This document shows, piece by piece, positions 7,309 to 14,114 of a stretch of DNA of 15,324 nucleotides (positions are counted from its first letter, which is position 1; the number at the start of each line of letters is the position of its first letter). The position numbers and the translations under genes are program-made. The notes under the pieces are model-generated. The model searched no databases, was not told where the DNA came from, and saw nothing but the letters and a program-made list of their open reading frames with translations. The stretch is from the NCBI GenBank assembly GCA_046160485.1, contig JBJXGV010000058.1, positions 1 through 15,324 on the forward strand. The letters run 5' to 3'. The stretch comes from JBJXGV01 sp046160485. GTDB lineage: Bacteria; Orphanbacterota; Orphanbacteria; JBJXGV01.

Positions 7309-7380
7309 GTGCCCTTTCCGGCGATAAGCGATGCGGCTGCGCTGAGCGTGAGCCGAGCGGTCGGCGTGTTTTCCCGATGA
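7309..7380 (+). CDS. 23-codon leader ORF coupled to the phosphatase gene
   Basis: The 87-bp gap between the kinase and phosphatase genes holds the Shine-Dalgarno GAGGAGAGG (7298-7306), 5 bases from GTG at 7309 when measured from GGAG. That start opens a 23-codon frame (begins MPFPAISDAAAL, ends VGVFSR) whose TGA (7378-7380) overlaps the phosphatase ATG as ATGA. The phosphatase has no RBS of its own, and its frame has no ATG, GTG or TTG between the kinase stop and 7377, so ribosomes loaded on this leader could supply its translation. The peptide resembles nothing I recognise. Seen directly: SD, start, stop overlap. Inferred: coupling. Confidence 0.5.
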   Translation: MPFPAISDAAALSVSRAVGVFSR

Positions 7381-9650
7381 ACTTCCTGCATTTTCACACG
7401 TCCGTTTATTTGATCTCGGGCGTTGGGCTCGTGCTGCTCGGGTTCATCATCTTTCGTGACAATCCGCGCGCGCGGGTTCACCGCGCCACCGCCGCGATGA
7501 TGTTCTTCGGCGGCGCGGGGCCGATCCTCGGCGCCATCGGCACACTCGTCGAGGCGCGCGCCCCGTCGACCAGCGTTCTCTTCGCCGGACCCTTTCAGAG
7601 TTTCGCGTATATCTGGGAGTTCTTCTTTCCGGCGCTCTTGGTCTTCGCACTCGTGTTCCCCGACGAGCACATCTTCCTACGGCGCTTCCGGCGCCTTTCC
7701 GCGATCGTCTACCTGCCGCACACCGTGCACTTTCTCGTCGTTCTCCTTTTTGCTCCGGGCGCTGGGCTTCTTAGCGAGTGGCATTTGCCGGCGGCCGCCG
7801 AAGGCGGCAGCTCGCTCATCCCGTCGTTCCTGACCGCCCCGTTTCGACTCACGTCGATTCTCGCGGGCCTCGTCTACCGCGTGCACCTTGCTCTCTTCTC
7901 ATTCGTCAACATCGTGTATACCGGGTTTGCGCTCGCGATTCTCGCCGCCGCGTATCGCAACGCACGCGGTACGCCGCTCGCGCGTCAGATCGGATTCATT
8001 CTGCGCGGCGTCGGCGTGGCGGTGGGCGCCTACACGGTCGCCGTGCTGATACCGATTCTTTTGCGGCAGGAGATGCCGAAGCGAATCGCGATGCCGCTCA
8101 TCTCGGCGGCGCTCGTCTTCGGCTCCGCGTCGATTGCCGTCGCAATCGTGCGCGAGAGTTTTCTCGACATTCGCGCGATCGTGAAGCGCGGGATCCTGTA
8201 CACGATCGCGTCCGGTATTTTGATCGGAGTCTACTTGTTGGTCGTGCGCACTCTCGGCGGCTTCGCCGCACGTTACGTCGGCGAAGACTTCCCGCTTCTC
8301 GACATCGGTTTTCTGTTGCTCGCCGTCGTCGGGTTTCAGCCGGTTCTCTCGAGGCTCGAAGAGTCGGTCGAAGGCTTCTTGATGAGCGACCGCACCGATC
8401 ACCGCAACATGCTTCGGCGCCTCGGACGGCACATCACGACAATGCTCGACTTTCGCAGACTCCAAGATTACATCGTCGATTCACTCGGCGATGTCTTCAA
8501 CACACCGTCCGTGAGTCTGTTTCTCGTCGATCCCGCAAGCGGCGCGTTGCGAGCGGCGCGCAGTCGCGGCGGAATCCGCGAGGGCGATGTCATCGCGGCG
8601 GCGCATCCGGTGCACGCGGTGGCGTTGCGTCTCGAGGAGCCGGTCCGCGCGAAGGGGTTCATTACCGTCGGCGCGCCGGGTGTCGAACGCGAGGCGGTGG
8701 CGGCGTTCATCGATCTCTTCGGCATCGCGATGGTGGTTCCCCTTCGCGGCTCCGGCGAAGCGGACGAAGAGATGATCGGACTGCTTCTCTTCGGCGACAA
8801 GGATTCTGGCCGGCGCTACTCGGCGGAGGAGGTGACGCTTCTCTCCGTTCTCGCGAACCAGATCTCCGCGGCGCTCAACAACGCGCGGATGCACGAAGAG
8901 ACGGTCGAAAAGCGCCTGATGGACGAAGAGCTGGCGACGGCGCGGCGCATTCAGACGAGCCTCTTGCCTGAGAGCGCGCCGCAGATCGATGGCTACGAAG
9001 TCGCCGCGCTCTCGGTCCCGTCGCGCGAGGTCGGCGGCGATTACTACGACTTCATCGATGTCGACGACGGTTCGCTTCTGATTGCGATCGGTGATGTTTC
9101 CGGCAAGGGTGTACCCGCCGCGCTGCTCATGTCGATGTTGCACGCCGGCGTGCGCGCGCAGGCGGATGGCAGTCGCGGCGTGCCGGGGATCGTGTCGCGA
9201 GTCAATACGCTCATGTTCGAGTCGACGAGTCCGGAGAGATTCGCGACGTTCTTCCTCGGAGCGCTTCATCCTCGGAGCGGTCGATTCGTCTACACGAATG
9301 CGGGCCACAACTATCCCGTCGTGCTGCGGCGAAACGGCGACGTGGAGGCCCTATCGACCGGCGGTTTGCTGCTCGGGGTTCTCGGCGATGCGACGTACGA
9401 AGAGGCGACAACGACTATCTCGCCCGGTGATGTGCTCTTCTTCTACACCGACGGATTATCGGAGGCGACGGATCACATCGGCCGTCAATTCGGCGAGGAG
9501 CGCGTGTACGACGTCTTGCGCGAGGCCCGCGGCGAGAGCGCGAGCGGAATCCGGGAGGCGTTCGTGCGCGCTGTTCGAGACTACACGCGCGGTGTTTCCG
9601 ACCAGGACGATTTAACGCTCATCGTAGTGAAGCCAGGAAGCGAGGTGTGA
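7377..9650 (+). CDS. Membrane GAF-SpoIIE (PP2C) serine phosphatase, RsbU/RsbP-like
   Basis: 757-residue sensor phosphatase that should dephosphorylate the STAS protein and so switch the module on. Residues 1-325 contain eight or nine hydrophobic segments (about 9-26, 39-58, 77-95, 107-127, 171-193, 207-228, 239-258, 273-292, 304-321), resembling the 7TM-type sensor regions of bacterial histidine kinases. A GAF domain follows (about 358-502), then a helical linker (503-530), then the SpoIIE/PP2C domain (535-752). Metal-binding acidic residues are seen in GGDYYD (553-558), GDVSGKG (572-578), YTDGLSEA (690-697) and DDLTLIV (744-750). The signal, membrane-borne or a GAF ligand, is unknown. ATG at 7377 overlaps the leader ORF stop; no earlier start exists in frame. 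Its own stop overlaps the ABC gene. Confidence 0.93.
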   Translation: MNFLHFHTSVYLISGVGLVLLGFIIFRDNPRARVHRATAAMMFFGGAGPILGAIGTLVEARAPSTSVLFAGPFQSFAYIWEFFFPALLVFALVFPDEHIFLRRFRRLSAIVYLPHTVHFLVVLLFAPGAGLLSEWHLPAAAEGGSSLIPSFLTAPFRLTSILAGLVYRVHLALFSFVNIVYTGFALAILAAAYRNARGTPLARQIGFILRGVGVAVGAYTVAVLIPILLRQEMPKRIAMPLISAALVFGSASIAVAIVRESFLDIRAIVKRGILYTIASGILIGVYLLVVRTLGGFAARYVGEDFPLLDIGFLLLAVVGFQPVLSRLEESVEGFLMSDRTDHRNMLRRLGRHITTMLDFRRLQDYIVDSLGDVFNTPSVSLFLVDPASGALRAARSRGGIREGDVIAAAHPVHAVALRLEEPVRAKGFITVGAPGVEREAVAAFIDLFGIAMVVPLRGSGEADEEMIGLLLFGDKDSGRRYSAEEVTLLSVLANQISAALNNARMHEETVEKRLMDEELATARRIQTSLLPESAPQIDGYEVAALSVPSREVGGDYYDFIDVDDGSLLIAIGDVSGKGVPAALLMSMLHAGVRAQADGSRGVPGIVSRVNTLMFESTSPERFATFFLGALHPRSGRFVYTNAGHNYPVVLRRNGDVEALSTGGLLLGVLGDATYEEATTTISPGDVLFFYTDGLSEATDHIGRQFGEERVYDVLREARGESASGIREAFVRAVRDYTRGVSDQDDLTLIVVKPGSEV

Positions 9651-10573
9651 TGCTCTCGTTGCGCGAAGCTCCGGTTGCGGTAGAGCACGTGGTGAAGCGC
9701 TACGGAGCAATCACCGCTCTCGACGACGCGAGTCTCGATGTGCCAGCCGGCGAGATCACTGGACTCCTCGGACCCAACGGCGCAGGCAAGACGACGCTCC
9801 TTCGAATTCTTACGGGTCTTTCTCGACCCGATTCCGGGCGCGCGTCGCTTTTCGGGATGCCGTGCGCGAATCCTTCGGCGCGCGCGTCGCTCGGGTTTCT
9901 CCCCGAGGTTGTGAATTTTCCGGCGGGCCCGACGACGAGTGAGTTCTTGCTGCTCCACGCCGCGCTGGCCGGTGTGCCCGCGTCCGAATCGACGAGCCGT
10001 GTGCGAACGCTGGCGGAGCGGGTCGGGATCGGCGCCGTGCTTCATCAACGCGCGGCGACGCTCTCGAAGGGCATGCGCCGTCGTGTTGGGCTCGCACACG
10101 CGCTCCTGGCGCAGCCCGGGGTGTTGCTGCTCGACGAGCCGAGTGCGGATCTGGATCCCGTCGCGCGGCGCGAGCTCGAGACGCTCCTTGTGGAAGAGCG
10201 CGCGCGAGGTTGTGCGATCTTGATTTCGAGCCACCTCTTACTCGAGATGGAGCCGCTTGCTACACGCGTGGTGATGCTGCATCGCGGGAAGGTCCTCGCG
10301 GACGGGGTGGTTGCGGCGCTTCTTCCCACGAGGCACCTCGTCGAGATCGTCATGCCCGATTTTCCGCCCATCCTCCGTGACGCTACCGCGCACCTGCTTC
10401 CAGTCTTCCACGCGAAGGAAGGCCGCCTCACGTTCTCAACAAACGATCCGGAACTCGCCGCCGAACTTCGCCGGTTGCTCGAGAAACTCGGTGTTGCGTG
10501 CGACTCGATAACGACGCGGCGCCCGAACCTTCGCGATCTCTTCTTCGCGCTGTTGGAAGGTGCCCGCGACTGA
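9650..10573 (+). CDS. ABC transporter ATP-binding protein (ABC-2 exporter type)
   Basis: 307-residue nucleotide-binding subunit. Walker A GPNGAGKTT (41-49), a Q-loop region reading GFLPE (82-86) as in many ABC-2/DrrA-like ATPases, signature LSKGMRRRVGLA (139-150), Walker B VLLLDEP (158-164) and H-loop His195. The C-terminal 90 residues form an accessory domain ending in LRDLFFALLEG, typical of exporters of this class. ATG at 9650 overlaps the phosphatase stop (TGATG); GTG at 9647 is an equally placed alternative, both within reach of AGGAAG (9635-9640). The substrate cannot be inferred. Co-translation with the phosphatase suggests this transporter is produced with the signalling module. Confidence 0.92.
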   Translation: MLSLREAPVAVEHVVKRYGAITALDDASLDVPAGEITGLLGPNGAGKTTLLRILTGLSRPDSGRASLFGMPCANPSARASLGFLPEVVNFPAGPTTSEFLLLHAALAGVPASESTSRVRTLAERVGIGAVLHQRAATLSKGMRRRVGLAHALLAQPGVLLLDEPSADLDPVARRELETLLVEERARGCAILISSHLLLEMEPLATRVVMLHRGKVLADGVVAALLPTRHLVEIVMPDFPPILRDATAHLLPVFHAKEGRLTFSTNDPELAAELRRLLEKLGVACDSITTRRPNLRDLFFALLEGARD

Positions 10574-11454
10574 TGCTCACGACACGCCGTCTTGCGATCG
10601 ACTTGCTGCGCACGCTCTTCCGCCGGCGTGCGAACGCGCTGCTCTTATTCTTGCTTTTCTGGCTCCTCATTGTCGTTTCGTGCTCGCTGAAGGTCACGGG
10701 CGGGAGTGTCGTTCAAGGGCACGCGATCCCGATCGATGAAACGGCGCGAATCAGCCTCGCGATCGGAAGCGCGTTTGGCGGCGCACACTTCATCGGGCTA
10801 CTGGTTGTTATTTTCGTGGCGCTCCCCGCGGTGGTTGGTGAAGTCGAGAGCGGGCTCGCCTCGTGGGTGCTCGTGAAGAATGTGTCGCGCGGTCGCTATC
10901 TCGTCTCGCGGTTCATCGGGGCCGCGGTGTTCGTCGTGGCGATCGTCGCGATCGTATTGTCGGGGCTCGAAGTTCTGCTTGCGCGACACATCGGCGCCAT
11001 TCAGTTCGGACCGATCGCCGGCGCGTGCGTAATGGCGGTGCTCCTCGTTGCGTACTTGGCGTGGGGAGTCCTCCTCGCCTTCGTCGTCGGAAGCGGTTCG
11101 GCCGCGATCATCGTCTTTCTCCTTTCGCTAGCGAGCGTCGTCGTGCACTCGGATTCTCTGACTCGCTACTTTTTGGCCGCCGGAGGTTCGGAGTCGGCAC
11201 CGTCGTTTGTCGATGCGATCGTGGGGACGCTTCTCGGGGGCGCGACGCCGTCGCCCGTCCTACGCGTTGTCTACGGTGCTCTCTACTTTCTTACGCCCGC
11301 GACGAAAAACCTTCACGATCTGGCGTCCGCTCTCGCGTTGGGTGAAACGCTCCCACTTGGCATCGACTACGTCACGTGCGCGATCGCCGCTGCGAGCGCG
11401 CCGCTCGCGTTGGTTTTCGCGTGCCGGGCCCTCGATCGCAAGGAAATCACATGA
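10573..11454 (+). CDS. ABC-2 type transporter permease
   Basis: 293-residue integral membrane protein with about six hydrophobic segments (21-38, 72-90, 115-135, 148-171, 176-192 and 258-285) and an arginine-rich N-terminus (TRRLAIDLLRTLFRRR), matching ABC-2 permeases. The stretch VVGEVESGLASWVLVKNVSRGRYLVSRF between helices 2 and 3 is the cytoplasmic coupling region typical of this family ('E..SG......PVSR..yl..K'). ATG at 10573 shares TGATG with the ATPase stop, which identifies the pair as one exporter. Longer in-frame readings upstream run inside the ATPase gene and are rejected. The gene ends in ATGA, where another ORF opens. Confidence 0.88.
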   Translation: MLTTRRLAIDLLRTLFRRRANALLLFLLFWLLIVVSCSLKVTGGSVVQGHAIPIDETARISLAIGSAFGGAHFIGLLVVIFVALPAVVGEVESGLASWVLVKNVSRGRYLVSRFIGAAVFVVAIVAIVLSGLEVLLARHIGAIQFGPIAGACVMAVLLVAYLAWGVLLAFVVGSGSAAIIVFLLSLASVVVHSDSLTRYFLAAGGSESAPSFVDAIVGTLLGGATPSPVLRVVYGALYFLTPATKNLHDLASALALGETLPLGIDYVTCAIAAASAPLALVFACRALDRKEIT

Positions 11455-11717
11455 TCAGCCAGACGTTTCGGCGCGCGTGGTCGCCCGGAAGCGGCCAGAT
11501 TCGATCATGCCCTGCGCGATGTATACTCCGCGCATGCAAATTCTCGGTGTCGATCTCGGTGATCGCCGCATCGGCCTGGCGATCTCCGATCCAAGCGAAC
11601 GGATTGCGCTCGGGGCAGGTTTCTTGGAAGTCCGCTCTCGCAGCGAGGGGCTCTCATCGCTCTCAGAGTTCGTGGCCAGAAACGGGATCGACGAAGTGGT
11701 CGTCGGGTTGCCATTGA
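11451..11717 (+). pseudogene. Possible decayed third gene after the permease, running out of frame into ruvX
   Basis: ATG at 11451 overlaps the permease stop as ATGA and sits 6 bases after AAGGA (11440-11444), the same style of junction used by the real genes of this operon. The frame begins MISQTFRRAWSPGSGQ, a plausible permease-like or membrane-protein N-terminus. After about 16-20 codons it turns into Cys/Ser/Arg-rich sequence typical of an off-frame reading and then runs inside ruvX to a stop at 11715-11717. I read this as a start site left behind by a deletion, or as a chance ORF; a functional 88-residue product is unlikely. Confidence 0.3.
11500..11527 (+). promoter_or_regulatory. ruvX promoter with near-consensus -10
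   Basis: TATACT (11522-11527) is a five-of-six match to the -10 consensus. A weak -35 candidate TTCGAT (11500-11505) stands 16 bp upstream. Transcription would be expected to begin about 7 bases after the hexamer, at or next to base 11534, which is the A of the ruvX ATG. The promoter separates ruvX-mltG from the preceding ABC operon. Confidence 0.55.
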
Positions 11718-11977
11718 CGATGTCGGGAGAGCGCGGCGAACGTGCTCGAATCACCGAGCGATTCGTCGAGCAACTCGCGAAGGTCATTACTTCTCCTATC
11801 CGGCTATGGGATGAGCGATTCACCTCCGATGCGGCGCGGCGTTCGGTAGTAGACGCGGGGCCGGGCGCCCGGCGTGCAGCACGGCGCCATCGAGGTCGCA
11901 CCGATGAAATCGCCGCGACGCTGCTCCTTCAGAGCTGGCTCGATTCGCGCTGTCGAGCGTCTGACCAAGAACGCTGA
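11534..11977 (+). CDS. ruvX: Putative pre-16S rRNA nuclease / Holliday junction resolvase-like protein RuvX (YqgF)
   Basis: 147-residue RNase H-fold protein, essential in many bacteria and implicated in 16S rRNA 5'-end maturation. It begins MQILGVDLGDRRIGLAISD, the standard N-terminus with the first catalytic Asp (Asp7). VVVGLPLTMSGERG (56-69) and WDERFTSDAA (92-101) follow, and a basic linker (113-122) leads to TDEIAATLLLQSWL (123-136), whose Asp124 completes the active site. Upstream in-frame ATGs at 11507 and 11519 would only add residues not found in the family, and no Shine-Dalgarno precedes any of them. The -10 element at 11522-11527 argues for leaderless translation from 11534. mltG lies 48 bp downstream, a common neighbour of ruvX. 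Confidence 0.93.
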   Translation: MQILGVDLGDRRIGLAISDPSERIALGAGFLEVRSRSEGLSSLSEFVARNGIDEVVVGLPLTMSGERGERARITERFVEQLAKVITSPIRLWDERFTSDAARRSVVDAGPGARRAARRHRGRTDEIAATLLLQSWLDSRCRASDQER

Positions 11978-12025
11978 ATCGGTGAACATTTCTCGGCGAT
12001 CTCCTTGTCTTCGGGAGTGGCGACG

Positions 12026-13018
12026 TTGAAACGCCCCATAGCGCTGATGATCGCGGGGATTCTCCTTGTCGCGGCGACGGGAGTCGCCATGGTTCGACTG
12101 GCATTCACCGCACCCTCGGACTCTCCGGGTGGCGTGGTGATGCTGCGTGCGGGGCGCGGCGCGGGGGGGGTCGCGCGTGACCTGCATCGAGCGGGGATTA
12201 TCGGCAATCGCGTCGCATTCGTTGCATTCGCGCGCCTGACGGGTGCCGATCGCGATTTGCGAGCCGGGCGCTATCGAATACCGCCGGCGCAAAGCCTTCG
12301 TGAATTGATCGCGCTCCTTCGCAAGGGCCCCAACTTGGTCGAACGCGTTACGATCGTCGAGGGAAGTCGCGCTGATCAGATTGCGGGCCTGCTTTCCGCG
12401 GCCGTCGGCGTGGACTCGTCGGATTTCATGCGAATTGTTTTGGACCCCGCGTCTTCTGAGCGGTTCGTGACGCCCGGTCCTACGCTCGAGGGCTATTTGT
12501 TTCCCAACACGTATGAGCTTCAGTGGGGGGCGAGCGCGGAGGACGTGATTTCCACGTTAGTGCGGGAGTATCGAAAAGCCATCATCCCGTTCGCGGCGCG
12601 CGCGGAGAGCCTGCGAATGTCCGAGCGAGAAATCGTCACCCTGGCATCCATCGTCGAAGCCGAGACGGGATTGCCCGAGGAGCGCCCCCGCGTGGCGGCT
12701 GTTTTTCATAACCGACTGCGGGAAGAATGGAAACTCGAAGCGGACCCGACGGTTCGATACGCGAGCGGGAATCAAAGCGGTGGAATCACGCGTGCCGACC
12801 TCGAATTTGATTCACCGTACAATTCGTACCTCTACCGTGGCCTACCGCCCGGCCCGATCGGAAACCCGGGGAAGGAATCCATCGTGGCCGCGCTGTATCC
12901 AGATGAGGCGTGCGACGATTTCTTTTTCGTCGCCACGGGATCGGGTGGCCACTACTTCTCGCGGACACTGGCGGAGCACAACGCGGCCAAGGCTCGCGCG
13001 CGTCGGATTGCGAACTAG
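12026..13018 (+). CDS. mltG: Endolytic murein transglycosylase MltG (YceG-like)
   Basis: Inner-membrane lytic transglycosylase that cuts nascent glycan strands and sets their length. 330 residues: a short basic N-terminus (KR) and one membrane anchor (about 5-26), a LysM-like subdomain (38-104) and the YceG catalytic domain (105-326). Landmarks are PTLEGYLFPNTYEL (152-165), LASIVEAETG (206-215) with Glu211 matching catalytic Glu218 of E. coli, ADPTVRYASG, SPYNSYLYRGLPPGPIGNPG and FVATGSGGHYFSRTLAEHN. TTG at 12026 is chosen because GGGAG (12013-12017) lies 8 bases upstream and the protein then begins MKRPIALM; GTG 12017 and TTG 12005 are in-frame alternatives with poorer spacing. A run of eight G (12163-12170) lies within codons 46-49. 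Probably co-transcribed with ruvX. Confidence 0.92.
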   Translation: MKRPIALMIAGILLVAATGVAMVRLAFTAPSDSPGGVVMLRAGRGAGGVARDLHRAGIIGNRVAFVAFARLTGADRDLRAGRYRIPPAQSLRELIALLRKGPNLVERVTIVEGSRADQIAGLLSAAVGVDSSDFMRIVLDPASSERFVTPGPTLEGYLFPNTYELQWGASAEDVISTLVREYRKAIIPFAARAESLRMSEREIVTLASIVEAETGLPEERPRVAAVFHNRLREEWKLEADPTVRYASGNQSGGITRADLEFDSPYNSYLYRGLPPGPIGNPGKESIVAALYPDEACDDFFFVATGSGGHYFSRTLAEHNAAKARARRIAN

Positions 13019-13091
13019 CGCGCCCATCGCCGCCGCGATGTCGTCCGCGCCCGTGCTCATTCCGGGGAGTGCGACGCCCACGACGATTTGT

Positions 13092-13121
13092 TTGACAATC
13101 GTGTCACGGCGCGAATAGAGT
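13092..13121 (+). promoter_or_regulatory. Promoter for the small membrane protein (and perhaps tRNA-Val)
   Basis: A perfect TTGACA (13092-13097) is followed after 18 bp by TAGAGT (13116-13121). The next gene starts at 13163 behind a strong RBS, giving a leader of about 35 bases. The pair has the same 18-bp spacing as the two promoters further right. The tRNA gene begins 48 bp after the small gene and has no better promoter of its own. Confidence 0.6.
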
Positions 13122-13162
13122 CGCTTTCCAATTCCAACGGAGCGAATTCGGAGGTACCGTTC

Positions 13163-13384
13163 GTGTCACGTCCAGAATCCAAGAAGCCAAACGTGAAGGG
13201 TCGCCAAGTCGCGAATACCGAGACCCTGCCATTTACCCGAAAGAATCAGATTATCTTCGCGTCGGGAATGTTGATGATCGTCCTGGGATTCTTCCTGCTT
13301 AGCCGCAATTCCATCACTCTGGCCCCACTCCTCCTCGTGTTCGGGTACTGCGTAGTCATACCGCTCGCGATCGTCGCGAAGTAG
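13163..13384 (+). CDS. Small two-helix membrane protein (DUF3098-like)
   Basis: 73-residue protein with a polar, lysine-rich first 22 residues, then LPFTRKNQIIF leading into two hydrophobic helices (about 28-46 and 51-70) joined by LSRNSIT. The layout 'LPF-K/R-N, helix, SITLAPLLLVFGYC, helix' recalls the DUF3098-type small membrane proteins of FCB-group bacteria. That is recall, not a search, and the function is unknown. GTG at 13163 is chosen because a perfect GGAGGT (13150-13155) lies 7 bases upstream; a longer reading from TTG 13088 would start upstream of the promoter's -10. No terminator is seen before the tRNA gene. Confidence 0.75.
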   Translation: MSRPESKKPNVKGRQVANTETLPFTRKNQIIFASGMLMIVLGFFLLSRNSITLAPLLLVFGYCVVIPLAIVAK

Positions 13385-13432
13385 TCCAACGCTCGACCAC
13401 GAGATTCTTCACGCGCGATCGTCGACTCGTAT

Positions 13433-13506
13433 GGGCGAATAGCTCAGCTGGTGAGAGCACCTGCCTTACAAGCAGGGGGTCGGAGGTTCAAATCCTCTTT
13501 CGCCCA
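13433..13506 (+). tRNA. tRNA-Val(UAC)
   Basis: A complete cloverleaf can be drawn. Acceptor GGGCGAA (13433-13439) pairs perfectly with TTCGCCC (13499-13505). The D stem is GCTC/GAGC (13442-13445, 13455-13458). The anticodon stem is CCTGC/GCAGG (13460-13464, 13472-13476) with loop CTTACAA and anticodon TAC at 13467-13469. The variable loop has five bases. The T stem is GGAGG/CCTCT (one G-U pair) with loop TTCAAAT. The discriminator is A13506. The 3' CCA is not encoded (TGT follows), so it must be added by a nucleotidyltransferase. UAC reads GUA and other Val codons. Confidence 0.97.
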
Positions 13507-13820
13507 TGTCGTTTCCATACACGGCGCGCGCGTGTGTCCTATCGTGGAGACACGAGGTCGTCCTGGCGGCGACAGGCGACGCAACTCGAGTTCCTCGCGG
13601 TTTTGTTAGAAAGTGCCTGATTCGCTTGTAATCGAAGCGACTACCCTCGTTCCATTGCGTGACCCTCTCTATTGGCGCGCGCTTTGCTGAATTCATTCCG
13701 TCTGAGGGGAGGGCACCCCGAGCGAGGGCACTTCAACCGGGGGCAATTCGGTCTCTGAACAAGGTCGGCTCGAGTTTGCGACGTCAGCGGCACGCGCGTA
13801 AGTGCAAGGCGAGAAACTCA
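13507..13820 (+). other. Intergenic stretch without a convincing gene
   Basis: Between the tRNA and the next promoter no reading frame has an RBS, family motif or plausible composition. It contains small inverted repeats: ACACG/CGTGT around a 7-base loop (13519-13535), CGTG-GAGA-CACG (13543-13554) with a GNRA-type loop, and TCGCTT/AAGCGA (13622-13640). None is followed by a T run, so none is a clear terminator. A short tandem echo of GAGGGCAC appears around 13705-13730. The composition is less GC-rich than the operons to the left. It may be decayed sequence downstream of a tRNA, but no att repeat of the tRNA 3' end is seen. Confidence 0.4.
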
Positions 13821-13850
13821 TTGACAGCGCGAACCTCGCCCAGGTATAAT
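13821..13850 (+). promoter_or_regulatory. Full-consensus sigma70 promoter
   Basis: TTGACA (13821-13826) and TATAAT (13845-13850) match both hexamers perfectly with an 18-bp spacer. Initiation near 13857 would give a 5' leader of roughly 260 bases before the exported-protein gene at 14115. A perfect promoter suggests high constitutive output, balanced by the long spacer or by control in the leader. Confidence 0.8.
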
Positions 13851-13856
13851 CGCTCG

Positions 13857-14114
13857 TGTTTGCTAGGGGTTGTGCCGAAAAGTAGCACGCTGGCACTCCG
13901 TGCGACCTTGATGAGATCCGTAAAACTCATTAAACGGTAACGCTTTCAGCGATCGTAGCAACAAGTCCAATCGTCTTCATGACAAGGTGAAGTGAAAGGA
14001 GGTTCTGGGTAAATCGCATTGGCTTTCGAAGGTGCGTATACGGTAATTCACCCAACTTATTGCGGAAGGTCTGAGTTTCCACGATAACGGCTGTCCCGCA
14101 GGAGGTAATGACGG
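13857..14114 (+). promoter_or_regulatory. Long 5' leader with two Shine-Dalgarno sequences
   Basis: This probable untranslated leader contains GAAAGGAGGT (13994-14003), an extended match to the 16S anti-SD with no ATG, GTG or TTG at normal spacing. It also contains GGAGGT (14101-14106), 8 bases from the real ATG. The first site is preceded by the minimal frame ATG ACA AGG TGA (13979-13990). The nearest downstream candidate start is TTG 14019, 15 bases away, opening 22 codons. Small hairpins such as CGCT-TTC-AGCG (13941-13951) and GGTG...CACC (14031-14052) are present. No known riboswitch family is recognised. It could be a standby site, leader peptide or regulated leader. Confidence 0.4.

Noticed and set aside
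8481..9308. Minus-strand open frame of 275 codons
   Set aside because: Antisense to the phosphatase GAF and PP2C regions; composition is that of a shadow frame.
13615..13645. tRNA-like anticodon loop CTTGTAA with flanking inverted repeat
   Set aside because: The five-base stem does not pair in the tRNA register and no acceptor, D or T arms can be built around it.
13466..13696. Minus-strand ORF beginning in the tRNA, with a protein containing GERGFEPPTPC
   Set aside because: This peptide is the familiar artefact of translating the antisense of a tRNA gene.
13659..13940. Plus-strand ORF of 93 codons after the tRNA
   Set aside because: No RBS, arginine-rich, no domain, and it contains the full-consensus promoter at 13821-13850.
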